NCBI GenBank assembly: GCA_949357655.1
Contig: CASHTG010000016.1
Coordinates: forward strand, 806,001-870,000
Origin: Parascedosporium putredinis
Taxonomy: Eukaryota; Ascomycota; Sordariomycetes; Microascales; Microascaceae
Reading direction: 5' to 3'
DNA: 64,000 nt
This document shows positions 1 to 12,199 of the stretch, one piece after another. The notes beneath the pieces are model-generated. The model had not been told where the DNA came from and made no database searches. It was given only the letters and a program-made list of their open reading frames with translations. Position 1 is the first letter of the stretch. Each line of letters opens with the position of its first letter. The translations under genes and the position numbers were made by a program.

Positions 1-125
1 TGCTCCGTATTCTCACGGGCAATCTGACACAGATTCATAATCTCGATTCGGCTGATGGACGTCATGTCCTCCAGCGCCGTCTTGAAGTCCTCAGCCACCT
101 CGGCGGCAGCATTCTCATACGACAT
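1..125 (-). CDS. PCF11: Pcf11-like mRNA cleavage/polyadenylation factor, 5' end only
   Basis: Only the first 41 codons are in the window; the gene runs off the left edge. The start is the ATG at 125-123, giving MSYENAAAEVAEDFKTALED followed by a segment ending CQIARENTE. This matches the opening helices of the RNA polymerase II CTD-interacting domain (CID) that begins fungal Pcf11 proteins. Pcf11 is a subunit of cleavage factor IA in the nucleus; it binds the Ser2-phosphorylated CTD and couples 3'-end processing to termination. The protein identity rests on recognition of this short N-terminus, so the family call is good but the rest of the gene cannot be checked. Its upstream region faces the ABC transporter gene across 2.8 kb. 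Confidence 0.75.
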   Translation of the reverse strand, partial: MSYENAAAEVAEDFKTALEDMTSISRIEIMNLCQIARENTE

Positions 126-2934
126 GATGGATTCTAATCTCTTGAGAGGCGGTTTTCTCTTTTGAGTGCTTTGTTCTTCTTGTTTTGCGGCCTACCAGCT
201 CTTTTTCTCTCTCGCTTAACACATGGGCAGGCTTTCTGGCTACCATTCAAATCAAGCCGAGCGTGGACAAAGAGTGTGCTCAAAGACAAGGAAACAAAAA
301 TAAAAGAAAAAAATGCAAGTATGAAAACACAAGTGATCCGGCCAACAGTTTACGCTTCCACCAACGCTAGATGGACGCTGCTAAATGGTAGGCAGAAAGA
401 CAGGAGCAGTCGAAAGAAGGAATAGGAGAGAAAGCTGATGTTCGGGAAAGAGGAGATAATGGAGCGCGAGCGGCGGAGGGGCGTGAAACGACAGACAGGG
501 CGCAATGTGCTGTTCCAGCCTCCTGGGTCGCCACTGCCCTCGGGAAAACCTGGCGATGGCGAGAGCCAAAGCTTGCGCGCGGTTGCTCGCGTGTGGGATG
601 TATGCCCGCCGCCTCAGCTATCCTGAGTTCTAAGAGGTCCAATTACGGGCCTGGATCCCCAATACCTTCCCGCTCCAATATATTACAATGCGGGCGATTG
701 CACGGTCGACTCTAGATGTCTCGAGATGGACAATACTGGCAGAGACAAGCAGACGGATGCTGGAAGAGAAAGGTCGAGATGGAAGCCGGATAGGGGTGGG
801 GGTGAGGTGAAGGAGTGCGAGCAGAAAAGGTCGAGTATGGATCGAAGGAAATAGCTATACGGCCAAACCTTTGTCCTAGTCGTCGTCTTGGACGCAGACG
901 TCAGACGCGTTCCAAGGGTTCGCCGCCTGGAATGGAAGGTGAAGTCTTTACTGAGTCACGCAAAAGCCCAATGGAAGAAGCTCTTGATGATGTCGAGTCG
1001 TTTGCAATCGATGGAGCAAAGGCCATCGCTGGCCCGAGCTTTCCAGGTCATGTGACTTTTATAATTTGCCTTAGTCATCATACAAAGTAGAAAGGGGATG
1101 GTCACACTGTGTGAAATTCAAGTTTGGCACCACTAGATTGATTTTGTGGCATCTCACACAGAGTCAGCCAACCAGGCACACACGCACGAACACCAGGAAA
1201 TCCATGACTTCTGTAGCACCAAAACGCCACGGTTCCTGTTGGTCAGCGAGACTGAGGTCACTCAGCGCCGGGCGTCTTCCTTTCATGCATGGTCAACTTA
1301 TCACACCCAGATTGCCAAGGCCCACGAGGACCTCCACTGGATCCACCACAATTTTTGCCAGTTTGTGTGTGTTGATCATCCAAAGTGGACAACAACACCA
1401 CCACTTTTCATCAAGCAGCCCCCACTCACGTAGGGTCTTTTCGCAACCACATGCTGATAGCTGAAGCACATTGAGAGCAACGAGATACCGAGGATCGATC
1501 GATCTAGTTAGTTTCGGGTCGGGTTTCAGAGGATGGCGGCGTCGGCGAATCTGAATCCCGTTACAGAGCCCCCACACGAAAAATTCCTAGTTGAGGTAGT
1601 TTTGCTCGTCTGATGACGAAGCCAGCACACGTTCTCGGGCGTTTTAAAGAGCCTATGACCGAGACGGATTATTTTAGGTCACAAAGAAGCATCCCAAGTA
1701 ATGCTGCGTCTACCCATGCGCGGTCGGCGGATCGCTTGCGGGGTGACAATTGCCAGCACGACCGGAGTCTTGGCGCTCCCGTCTCCGATCCCGTCCCACT
1801 TCTGGGTTTCCGGGCTGTTGGCTCCTCGCTCTGGTGAGGAAACCCTGTGCTTTATCTCCGATTCGGGGCACAATTGTCACTTCGCTCCTCTGTCGTAGTC
1901 TTGGGTATAGTAAATAATTTTTAATCCTATTTTTCTTCTTTCTCAGCGCGCGCGAGGGTGAGCGAGAGGGGCGGGGAGTGATTTCGCCCTTGTACTTACC
2001 TTTTCCTATAGTGCCAGAGCACCTCGTTATGGTTGTCTCGGTCGTTGTGCTCTTTGTATCTTCCATGTCTCCATTGAGATGTCTCAAGATGTCCACAAAT
2101 GGCAAGTTTAGGTACGACGTTTAGTTGGCACTCGACAAACGTGCCCAGCACCTTTTTAGCGCTGCAGCTCCCATGGACTCACCACAGAGTTCATCACTCT
2201 CTCCGCGCTAGCTCACACCCTGCTGGGCTGGGTCCGGACTGACGCTAACCTCCGTGGTACCGCACCTCTGGCTCCTGGTGTGGCCCGAGCCTGCCGGTTT
2301 TCGATTATCCCGGTAGTGCATGATATCTGGCCCACTCCGTCGGTCCATCACCCGTCGCCGACAACCACAGATGTTTGGCTCGACAACAGCACATCCAATG
2401 TCGGGATTCGTATCAATGTGCCCACTGTGGATAATCCTGACGTTAGAATCTCTCGCATTAGGGGTAATGGAGGCAAATGGTTTGCAGATAATCCGAGGCC
2501 CCTTTCTTGGTCCGGTACTTTTTTTCTCTCCCCTTTCTCCAGTTTATCCACTTCTCTCCCAGTTGCAAGTCTCATGGGGGCCGGAAAGGACAAAAACGTA
2601 GTGTAGTGTTTCCTATAGCTTCAAAGTATAAACAGCCCACATCTTCCTTATCAGGCAAGGCCCAATGCATTGCTGATCGCGGACAACCAAGATCGGCTCT
2701 AAGCTTCGTAGGGCCCCCAATTCTGAAAGTGGTGCTTTTCTTCTATCCTCCTTCCCCTCACTCAGGTCTTTTCTTCATCCTCTCCTCTCTTTCTCTTTCT
2801 CAGATGTAGCCATTTCTTTGATAGTGACCTAACCCAGATATACAGCGTCCTAGAGACAAGAGGCTTTGCTACCGCCTCGAATCTTGGATCTTGGAGACCA
2901 TTGGTTCGCCACGACCTCTTCAAAATCAGTCCCG
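126..2934. other. Intergenic region between PCF11 and the ABC transporter
   Basis: This divergent spacer contains only short, overlapping open frames with no recognisable motif. No tRNA, rRNA or transposon protein was seen. Its right end carries pyrimidine-rich stretches (about 2510-2570 and 2740-2805), as is common upstream of fungal transcription starts, and a TATA-like site. Confidence 0.6.
2627..2632 (+). promoter_or_regulatory. Candidate TATA box of the ABC transporter gene
   Basis: The motif TATAAA lies 302 bp upstream of the first in-frame ATG at 2935 and is followed by pyrimidine-rich sequence suitable for transcription start. Position and motif are seen directly; function is inferred. 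Confidence 0.35.
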
Positions 2935-3284
2935 ATGCAGAACCAACCTTTAGAAGGCGAGGCGGCCCCGGCGCAATCCCAGACTCTGGGCGCCGAGGCA
3001 GTCCCGATACAGGACCGCCCCTCGGAAGGCGAGGCGACCCCGATCCAATTCCAGTCTTTGGGAGGTGAACCGGTCCCGATGCAAAGCCAAGGCCTAGAAG
3101 GCGAGGGTGCCCCGATACGATGTCAGCCCTTGATAGGTGATGCAGCCCCGGTGCAGAATTCTGCGTTGGAACGCGAGGCGGCCCCGATCCAGAGTCAGCC
3201 CTTGGCGCGTGACGCAGCCCTGATGCAGAACCCTCCTTTGGATCGTGAGGCGGCTCCGATCCAGAGCCAGGCTTTAGAAGGGGG
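2929..3284 (+). repeat. 36-bp coding minisatellite, about 10 copies
   Basis: Nine full copies and one partial copy of a 36-bp unit follow each other without gaps. In the frame of position 2935 each encodes 12 residues of the pattern (A/V)P(M/I)QxQxLxGEA. Copies are diverged at the DNA level but keep length and frame, and no copy has a stop. The antisense frame from 3370 to 2762 is also open. The array ends in a GGGGG run (3280-3284), just before the conserved N-terminal region of the ABC transporter. Confidence 0.85.
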
Positions 3285-6200
3285 ATTTCTCGCCCAGCGC
3301 TGCACAACGAGCAATCCATCGAGAATCTTCGAGATGCAGGGTCCATCACCTCATCCACTGGCAGCAGCACCGAAGAAGGCGTGCCTATGCGACGAGTGCA
3401 AAGCCAGGCCTACATCGAAGATCTTGACCGAGACGAGCTGCGGAGGATCGCAACGGTGCTCTCGACTCGACGCTTCAGCGTGGCCGGCACAGAGACGGAT
3501 GCCCCGCCGCGGTACAGCAGCTTCAGCCACGATGACCCCACGCTCCAGCCCGATAACAAGGACTTTGACATGTCTCGATGGCTTCGAATGTTCATCCAGC
3601 GCATGAGCTCCGAGGGCATCAGCCCTTCTCGCACCGGTGTCATGTGGAAGAATCTCACCGTCTCCGGTACCGATGCTGCTTTGCTACACCAAGACACCGT
3701 CTTCTCCTACTTCACCTCCATCTTTCGACCCAGCGAACTATTTTCGTTCAACAAGAAACCCAAGAGAATTTTGAACAGTTTCGACGGCCTCATCGAAAGT
3801 GGCGAGTTGCTCATCGTTCTCGGTCGCCCCGGCTCCGGATGCACCACCATGCTAAAGACTCTGTGCGGCCAGCTCCATGGTCTTCAAATGGACAAGGCAT
3901 CCAGCATCCACTACAAGGGTATTCCCCAGAAGCAAATGGTCAGGGAGTTCAAGGGAGAAGTCATTTATAACCAAGAGGTACGTATTCCTTTAAATTGGGA
4001 AACGAGCTGCAATACAAGACCGCAATTATCGCCCCGTTTAACGAGTAGTCCGTTTGATCTGACATTCTTTTCCCTCTCTTCACCCATAATTTAGGTGGAC
4101 CGACATTTCCCCATCTTACTGTTGGGCAAACCCTCGAGTTCGCCGCAGCGGCGCGCATGCCGTCCAACCGGATTGAGGGTGTCAGCCGCAATAATGCAGT
4201 CAAATACGTGGCAAAGGTTGTCATGGCCATTTGTGGTCTTAGTCACACCTATTATACCAAAGTCGGCGATGATTTCGTACGCGGCGTCTCTGGAGGAGAG
4301 AGGAAGCGTGTCAGTATCGCTGAGATGATGTTAGCTGGGGCACCCTTCGGCGCTTGGGATAACAGGTATGTCTCTCTCTCTCCCCTCTTTATCATCGGGT
4401 GACGGATGCGCGTGGCGGAGCCATCTTCGGGAGAAACGGGGAACTGACGATGCGTTTTCTACGGTTAGCACCCGAGGTCTTGATTCAGCCACGGCCCTCA
4501 AGTTTGTGCAGTCCTTGAGATTGTCCTGTGACGTGACTGGCAGAGCCGGCGCGGTTGCCATCTACCAAGCCAGTCAAGCCATCTACGACTTGTTTGACAA
4601 GGCGGTTGTCCTCTACGAGGGCCGGACCATCTACTACGGGCCCGCAAATGGCGCCAAGGGCTATTTCGAGAGACAGGGCTGGTTCTGTCCTCAGCGCCAG
4701 ACGGTTGGCGACTTCCTCACCTCGCTGACCAATCCCCAGGAGCGCACGCCGAAAGAGGGCATGGAGAGCCAGGTCCCCAGGACATCCGAAGATTTCGAGC
4801 GGTGCTGGAGGGAATCCCCGAGTACGCCGCGCTTCTGCAACAGATGCACGAGGCGGAGGAGCGGTACCCCACCGCAAAGCATGGCGAGTACATTTCGCAG
4901 ATGAGGGAGCACAAGGAGCAGAGGCAGGCGAAACATGTCCGGCCCAAGTCGCCCTTCATCATCAGCATCTGGATGCAGATTGGCCTCAACACCAAACGCG
5001 CGTACCAGCGCCTCTGGGGTGACAAGTCTGCCACTTTGACATCATTTGTGACGCATACAATTATGGCTTTAATCATCGGTTCGGTTTACTACGGCACCCC
5101 CAGCTCCACCGCCAGCTTCTTCTCTCTGGGAGCCGTCCTCTTCATGGCCGTGCTGCTTAATGCGCTCAGCGCCATTACGGAAATCAACAGTTTGTATAAC
5201 CAACGAGCCATTGTCGAGAAGCACGCGTCCTACGCATTCTACCATCCGGCGACGGAGGCCGTTGCGGGTATCTTTGCCGATATACCAATCAAGTTCGTCA
5301 CGGCCGTCTTTTTCAACATCGTCATCTACTTCTTGGCCGGATTACGTCGGGAACCGGGACCGTTTTTCCTCTTCTTCCTCATCAGCTACATCTCCACCTT
5401 TGTCATGTCTGCCATCTTCCGCACGATTGCCGCCGTGACCAGAACCGTTTCCCAGGCCATGGCCCTCGCCGGTATCTGCGTCCTCGCACTCGTCATCTAC
5501 ACCGGTTTCATCATTGCCGTGCCACAGATGCACCCATGGTTTAGCTGGATCAGATGGATCAACCCGTTATTCTACGCCTTTGAGTGCCTCATCGCCAACG
5601 AGTTCCACAACCGCCAGTTTGCCTGCGCGAGCTTCATCCCGGCCTACAGCCCCCGTATTGGCACTTCTTGGATCTGCAACGCTATCGGCGCCGTCCCAGG
5701 AGAGTCCATGGTGAGCGGCGACGCCTTCATTGAAACACAGTACGGTTACAAATACTCCCACGTATGGCGCAACTTTGGTATCTTGATCGCGTTCATGATC
5801 TTCTTCATGGCCATCTACTTTATCTGCACCGAAATCAATTCCACCACATCCGCTTCCGCAGAAGTTCTCGTGTACCAGCGCGGAAAAGTGCCTGCTCACA
5901 TGGACCCCAAGACCGGTGCCATGGACAAGGATGTGACGGCTGGCAGAGCGGAAAGGGTGGATGAGGCAGGCGCCGATGTTCGAGCCATTGAGCCGCAAAA
6001 GGATGTCTTCACCTGGAAGAATATCGACTATGACGTCGAGGTCAAGGAGGGCACTCGCAGGCTTCTCAGCCACGTCTCTGGATGGGTCAAGCCTGGTACT
6101 TTGACCGCGCTCATGGGCGTCAGCGGTGCGGGGAAAACGACGCTCCTGGATGTTTTGGCTCAGAGGACCACGATGGGCGTAGTATACGGCGATCGGTTTG

Positions 6201-8193
6201 TCAACGGAAAGCCTCTTGACGCTAGTTTCCAGCGAAAGACTGGCTACGTCCAGCAGCAAGGTATGTGAAGGATGAGAAGAAAGGGGTGCAGGTAGCCCCT
6301 GTGCCCCTGTTGCCATTATGAATCTGTTCTGTCGTTACTAATACCCTCCCGCCGCAATTGTGTAGATTTGCACTTGGAAACTGCCACAGTCCGAGAGAGT
6401 TTGCAATTCAGCGCCTTCCTCCGCCAACCCGGCCACGTCAGCAAGGCAGAGAAGTTCGCGTATGTGGAGGAAGTGATCAAGATGCTCAACATGACCGATT
6501 TCGCCGATGCCGTCGTCGGTGTGCCGGGCGAGGGCCTCAACGTTGAGCAACGGAAGCTCTTGACCATTGGCGTGGAACTCGCGGCCAAGCCCAAGCTCCT
6601 GCTCTTCCTCGACGAACCCACCAGTGGTCTGGATTCGCAAAGTTCCTGGGCGATTTGCGCTTTGCTGCGCAAGCTCGCCGACGCCGGCCAGGCGATTCTC
6701 TGCACGGTCCATCAGCCGAGCGCCATCCTCTTCCAGCAGTTTGACCGGCTTCTCTTCTTGGCGCGCGGCGGAAAGACTGTGTACTTTGGCGATATCGGCA
6801 CCAACTCCCGCACGCTCCTCGACTATTTCGAATCCAACGGGGCCAGGGTGTGCACCGATACGGAGAACCCGGCCGAGTACATGCTCGAGGTGGTCAACAA
6901 CGGAACCAACGACCAGGGCGTGGAATGGGACCAAGTGTGGAACGCGAGCCCGGAACGGGGAGGCATAGACGCCGAGATTGAGCGCGTGCACGCGGAGATG
7001 ATGGACGAGCCGGTGGCGAGCGATGGCGGGGCGCGGGCGCACTCCGAGTTTGCGATGCCGTTCCTTGCGCAGCTATCCGCCGTGACGCTGCGAGTGTTTC
7101 AGCAGTACTGGAGGATGCCGACCTACATTTTTGCCAAGTTTTTCCTGGGCACTGTTGCGGGACTCTTTATCGGATTCACTTTCTTCCAGGCCAAGGGCAC
7201 GCTGGCCGGGATGCAAAACGTCCTCTTCGCCGTGTTCCAGGTCATCACCATTTTCTCCTCCCTTGTCCAGCAGGTAAGCTGAGCCCTACCCCTCTATGCC
7301 CCGACCACGGCCTCCCCGAATAATCCGTGAAAGGAATGAGGCTTGTATGCTAACCAAGAACTCTACTGCAGATCCAACCGCTCTTCATCACTCAACGCTC
7401 GCTTTACGAGGTGCGAGAGCGACCTAGCAAATCCTACTCGTGGAAGGCTTTCATCATCGCCAACGTGCTGGTGGAGATTCCGTACCAAATCTTTACCGGC
7501 ATCCTCATCTATGCCTCCTTCTATTACGCCGTGGTGGGAATCCAGAGCTCTGAGCGACAGGGCCTCGTGCTCCTCTTCTGCATCCAGCTCCTCATCTACG
7601 CCAGCTCCTTTGCCCAGATGACGATTGCCGCGCTCCATGACGCGCAGACGGCGGGCGGCATAGTCACGCTTCTCGTCATGTTTAGCATGGTCTTTTGCGG
7701 TGTGCTCCAGCCGCCCAACGCGCTTCCGGGATTCTGGATCTTCATGTACCGCGCCTCGCCTTTCACCTACTGGACGGCGGGCATGGTGGCGACGCAGCTA
7801 CACGACCGCCCCGTGGATTGTTCGACGAGCGAGACGTCCATCTTTAGCCCGCCGTCGGGCCAGACCTGCGGCGAGTACATGCAGCCCTACCTCACGCAAG
7901 CGCCGGGGCGGTTGCAGAACCCGCAGGCAACGCAGGACTGCCAGTATTGCTCGCTCAGGGTGGCGGATCAGTACCTGGCGGGAAGCAACATCTACTGGAG
8001 CGAGAGGTGGCGCAACTTTGGAATCGTGTGGGCGTACGTGGTGTTCAACATATTTGTGGCCGTCGTGACGTACTACATGTTTAGGGTCAAGTCGTGGAAG
8101 TTGGGCAGCATCAGGTCGAAGAAGAAGAGGGAGAAGAAGGATATCAAGGAGAACAAATTGCCTGAAAAGACCCACAACACGGAGATGAACTAG
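2935..8193 (+). CDS. PDR-type (ABC-G) full-size ABC transporter
   Basis: This is a pleiotropic-drug-resistance efflux pump of the plasma membrane, arranged NBD1-TMD1-NBD2-TMD2, of about 1612 residues. Exons are 2935-3977, 4095-4365, 4469-6260, 6366-7273 and 7372-8193. NBD1 has the PDR-type Walker A GRPGSGCTT, signature VSGGERKRVS and a degenerate Walker B before STRGLDSA. NBD2 has GVSGAGKTT, a degenerate signature, LLLFLDEPTSGLDS and the switch histidine CTVHQPS. This asymmetry is normal for fungal PDR pumps. Two frame breaks fall in CCCC runs at 4109-4112 (after VDRHFP, where HLTVGQTLEF should follow) and 4816-4819 (before EYAALLQQ). A third missing base in GGGGG 3280-3284 joins the 12-residue repeats to the conserved segment NEQSIENLRDAG. 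A 53-bp intron at 3245-3297 would join the same frames, so the first 115 or so residues are less certain. The last ATG that still keeps the conserved N-terminal region partly intact is 3381. Substrates cannot be told from sequence. Confidence 0.9.
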
Positions 8194-8671
8194 AGGGGAG
8201 CCAGTAGCAGAAGCAGGTGGTGGTGGGCTTTGGGGGATCTGTTCCAAGAAGGATTGAGAGAATGAAGTTTCTGCTGGGGGTTAGCATATAATAGTGTTTT
8301 GTAGTCTACATCTACCGGAATCTAATTAGCCTCGTTGAAGATTTGTGAAGAGCTTCCTCATCTATACGCGTGTACCGGCCCTCTTTCGGAAACATCCCTT
8401 GTAATACATAGATCACGGTGCGAGTAGTAAAGAAAAATGTAGATTCTATAAAAATGAAGGTCTAGTGTATAAGAGAGACCAAAGAGAGACCAAAAGTAAT
8501 GCACATAATGTAAGAGAGTGAAGAGTAAGGGGTATTCTAATCGTCGTGGAAGAACTATCTACCCCGGGAAGGGTTATAAATCTATAGGGACGTTGAAAAT
8601 GAAAAAAAAGATATCTTTCGAAAAGATCCGGGGAAGAAAACAGAGAGGGAGGATAGAGGCAGGACGAGCCA
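8194..8671. other. Convergent 3' spacer, ABC transporter / FAD monooxygenase
   Basis: This 478-bp spacer holds the 3' untranslated ends of two convergent genes. It is A-rich (about 8400-8640) with several AATAA-like stretches and no supported open frame. Confidence 0.6.
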
Positions 8672-10219
8672 CTAGGCAGAATCCTTTGCGACCAAAGAAG
8701 GCATAGCGTGCACCCAAGGAACCTTGCCGACAAAGGGCTCGTCGGCAGGGATGTAGTCGAGGACCTCGCCTTTGCATTCTGCCTGGGCGGACGCGTTCGC
8801 GACCCACGCATCCATGCCCGGTAGGATGGGGAGGAGGTAGCGATCGAGAAACCAATAAATAGTGTTATGCCAAGCCCACAGTCGGGTTACGACGCTGGAT
8901 ATGTAGTGGTCGTCCGGCGCCAGGAGCATCCGGGCAGTCTGGTAGCCGGCGAGCGCGACATCGAGCGCTTGCGCGTCCGGTTTCGCATCGGCATGCTCTG
9001 GGGCCAGAGAGGGAGAGGATAGGAGGGGGTGCAGGCGGTTGACGAGAGCGACGACGTCTTGGAGGCCGTTGTTGAAGCCGAGGCCGAGATTCGGGGTGGC
9101 CTTGTGGCAGGCGTCGCCGGCGAGGACGATGCGCCCGTGGTGCCAGCGCCGCAGGACGCCCTCCTCGAGGTTGGCCATGCCGTCGCTGTAGCGGGTAGGG
9201 TAGAGGTCACCGACTTTATACTTGTCCGTGACGGCGAGGTCCCGGAACAGGCGCCAGTACTGCGCGCGCTCCTGCTCCGAGTAGGATCTCCGCTCCGTGG
9301 TGGGGTGGTCGAGTTTCTGGTAGAGGAACATCCAGCCGCGGTCGGCGCCGCACAGGAACTGCACGGCTAGACCGTCGGCGTGGGTGTCGGAGGAGGAGCC
9401 CGGGAGGCAAGCCTCGGGGCGGGGAAGCTGAACCACATGGTGCGGTAGTAGGTGGTGAAGGGATTTTCGGGGTCGATGTCGGCGGAGGCGGGGGCGGGGG
9501 CGGGGTCGGAGGCGAGGAGCTGGGCGCGCATGATGCGGCGCACGATGGAGTGGACGCCGTCGGCGCCGAGGACGAGGTCGCCTTCGTAGATGGAGCCGTC
9601 GGCGCAGGTGACGCGGGCGGGGGCCGGGGCGTCGGGGGCGTCGGAGGAGGGAGGCGATGTAGGTGACGCGCTTGCTTGCGTGGATGCAGGCTCGGCTGGC
9701 GGGGTCGAGGGCTTCGTAGAGGGCTTGGACTAGGTGTGGTCGGTGGAAGCATACTGGGAGTGTTCCGAGGCTGTGCGCGGGGGAAAGGAAGAGTTTCCGT
9801 GTTAGCGTTACCGATGATTTTGTAAAGATTTGGGATGGCGGATGTATGGAAAGTCCGATAGGGCGGGGAACAGAAAGATGGAGAGGGAGAGGGAGAGAGT
9901 GTGTGAAAAGGATCTGAACGTACTTGGCCTGGATGGCGGGGAATACTTCGTCGCCGCGCCGAAACTTGAAGCCCTCGGCGGTAAAAGAGCCTCCAGTGTG
10001 TATGGCGGTACCGATGCTCCGCAGCTTGTCGAGCAGGCCGAGCTGGTGCATGACGCGCAGGCTCGAGGGCCGAAGGACCAAGCTGGCGCCGACATCGTCG
10101 TAGATGGAACTTCGGCGCTCGAGGACGACGAAATCTATGCCGGCGTGTTGGAGGGCGTGGGCGGCCGTGAGACCGACGGGCCCGCCGCCGACGATGATGA
10201 CTTTGAAGCTGCTCTTCAT
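8672..10219 (-). CDS. FAD-dependent monooxygenase, PaxM/meroterpenoid-epoxidase type
   Basis: A flavoprotein aromatic-hydroxylase-like monooxygenase of about 465 residues. The start ATG at 10219 is followed within 13 residues by the dinucleotide-binding GGGPVGL. Exon 1 is 10219-9924 and exon 2 is 9770-8672; the 153-bp intron has donor GTACGT, a CTAAC branch site and acceptor CACAG. The joined sequence reads IQANLGTLPVCFHRPHLVQA. The second FAD motif GADGVHSIVRR and the ribose-binding GDACHKATPNLGLGFNNGLQD are both present. The C-terminal part (YWFLDRYLLPILPG, then KVPWVHAMPS) resembles fungal enzymes that epoxidise prenylated substrates. Two frame breaks interrupt exon 2: a net loss of two bases near 9640-9665, between VTYIASL and VTCADG, and one base in GGGG 9416-9419, after MWFSFPA. 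No prenyltransferase or cyclase is nearby, so the substrate is unknown; a plain salicylate-hydroxylase-like role is the alternative. Confidence 0.82.
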   Translation of the reverse strand: MKSSFKVIIVGGGPVGLTAAHALQHAGIDFVVLERRSSIYDDVGASLVLRPSSLRVMHQLGLLDKLRSIGTAIHTGGSFTAEGFKFRRGDEVFPAIQAKYVQILFTHSLPLPLHLSVPRPIGLSIHPPSQIFTKSSVTLTRKLFLSPAHSLGTLPVCFHRPHLVQALYEALDPASRACIHASKRVTYIASLLRRPRRPGPRPRHLRRRLHLRRRPRPRRRRRPLHRAPHHARPAPRLRPRPRPRLRRHRPRKSLHHLLPHHVVQLPRPEACLPGSSSDTHADGLAVQFLCGADRGWMFLYQKLDHPTTERRSYSEQERAQYWRLFRDLAVTDKYKVGDLYPTRYSDGMANLEEGVLRRWHHGRIVLAGDACHKATPNLGLGFNNGLQDVVALVNRLHPLLSSPSLAPEHADAKPDAQALDVALAGYQTARMLLAPDDHYISSVVTRLWAWHNTIYWFLDRYLLPILPGMDAWVANASAQAECKGEVLDYIPADEPFVGKVPWVHAMPSLVAKDSA

Positions 10220-12199
10220 GGGAGGAGAGGGGAGAGGGCGTCTTGTACCTCTTATGTGGGTATGGCTATGTATGTATAGTAAAAGGGGTAATCGTGCTTT
10301 TCTCTTGGAGAAATTGGTATGTGAAGGACATGGCTGTGAGGAGGAGGCGGCTAGGGAGAGAGACGGGTGAAGGGCTTAGATATATATCGAGTCCTTGGGC
10401 TCGAAAACTAGGCGTTCAAACAACGACGACATTCCGGTAGTACCCTCACACTAACATGAAAAAGAAACGTTGTACTACTGGTCAATCTTTGCAATCCCCC
10501 ATTGATGCTGCCGCCTCGCCGACCTAGGGTATACGGGGGAAGGGCGATGCGTGCAAGGTCAGGGGACACTGCTCGCCGACATCACCCGAGACGGCACAGT
10601 GAATAATTGCTATTCATTAGGGTCGCCCCCTTCGCAATCGTTGGCGTGCTGAAATGCATCTTGGTATTCAGCCCGCTCTGATGACCAGTTTGGGAAACCA
10701 GACCAAAAAAACATACATGTAGGTTTAAAAAGACTCAGCTGGGTTTGACGGGTTGGAGAGGCAGGGTGGGTTTTCGCCGGGGAGGCGGCGCGTGAGGTGG
10801 GCGGTGTCCGGAGGTGGGTTCTCTCCGCCATGTCGGCGTTCGCCGTGTCTGCCCGTGCCGGGTATGCAACGGGTATGCACCAATATAGGGCACAGCATGC
10901 CCCGGGGACTCGGCGTGCTATTTTTCTCTTGGTTCCTATTTTCTTCCTTTTGGCACGAAAACCCCACGTCAACTTTATTGATGTCCCCTTTTGCCCTTTG
11001 TTGGTGGGTGTCATGGGCATTATTGCACGATTGAGCTCACGTCTTAAGACTCTCTCAAACTTCTCGCTATCTTCCAGCCCGCTACGAGGCAATACGGTAA
11101 GTCAATCATCTCGCGAAAGGAGACCGACGCGCACAAAACGGGTGAAAACTTCACGAAGCGAACTCTAGGTGAAGTATTTGATCACATGGTCAATCGAAAG
11201 GGAATCAAACAAAGAGGGCCACATTTGCGGCATTCCGACCACGGTTTCCCGGCCGTCGTCCGTCGTCCGTGTTTGTGGGTACCAGCTTGGCGAGGCCTAG
11301 GTTCGGGGATGCGCCCGAGGCTTGTACTCTCAAGATCTTGGCTCATCCCTTGTCGCTAATACTCTCCGAGCCACAGCAGGACGCAAAGATGACCGAGAAT
11401 GCACCATCAAGGCACGAACGAAGCCATGCACTCGACTGAACGGCTTCGCTCGTCGATACGATACTGGCTTGGAATTCCAGCCCGCTCGCCAATTCCGAAC
11501 TCCGGTCTCGCCACGGTTAGTCACCAAGACGGTATCATGTTCAATTAATTTTGATATGGGTGCAGGCCGCCGGAATTCCGCCGTGGCTGGAGTGGCTGGC
11601 TCCATGGACAATAAATACTGTGGCATCGTTTGTGTTGCGACCATCAACAATGGGAAGGACGCTGATAACTTGATGGCTCTGGAATGGCGGCAACGGGCCT
11701 CTTTTGTGCCCAGGCCAATATCCTTTCACCTCCAAGTAATTGTTGATGTATGGGCTACACTAGCTCCATGACTGACAGTTGTCGATTCGGGATCAATATC
11801 ATTGGCGCTTGCCCATCTTTGCAAGACTACACTAGTTCTTGTGCCAAATGTTGATTGACAAGGAGTTGGGCCCTACCTCGGGAGAAAGGGAGAAAAAGAA
11901 AGAAAAAACGCCCCTTTGCTTGTGCTTGGCATGGTCTCTTCATCAATGTTCTCGCTCGTGACAGTGACAGCAACGGCGAGTTTCGGTCGAGTTGACCCGA
12001 CTAGAGTCTGGAGCTTGCCAGGAACGAGCCAAACGAGAGGGCCATGGGACCCATGCGAGATACGACGGGAAACAGCACAACGGATTGAGCCAATGGAAGG
12101 CGATCAACTATCCATTCTCAGATTGGACCCGGAGATGCGCCAAGATGTGTAATGGAATGGGCTTGTTACACTGATATTCTGCTTCGAAACTTGATCCAC

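Noticed and set aside
11322..11771. 149-codon plus-strand open frame and its antisense partner
   Set aside because: Both strands are open over the same stretch and neither shows a family motif; length is near chance for this GC content.
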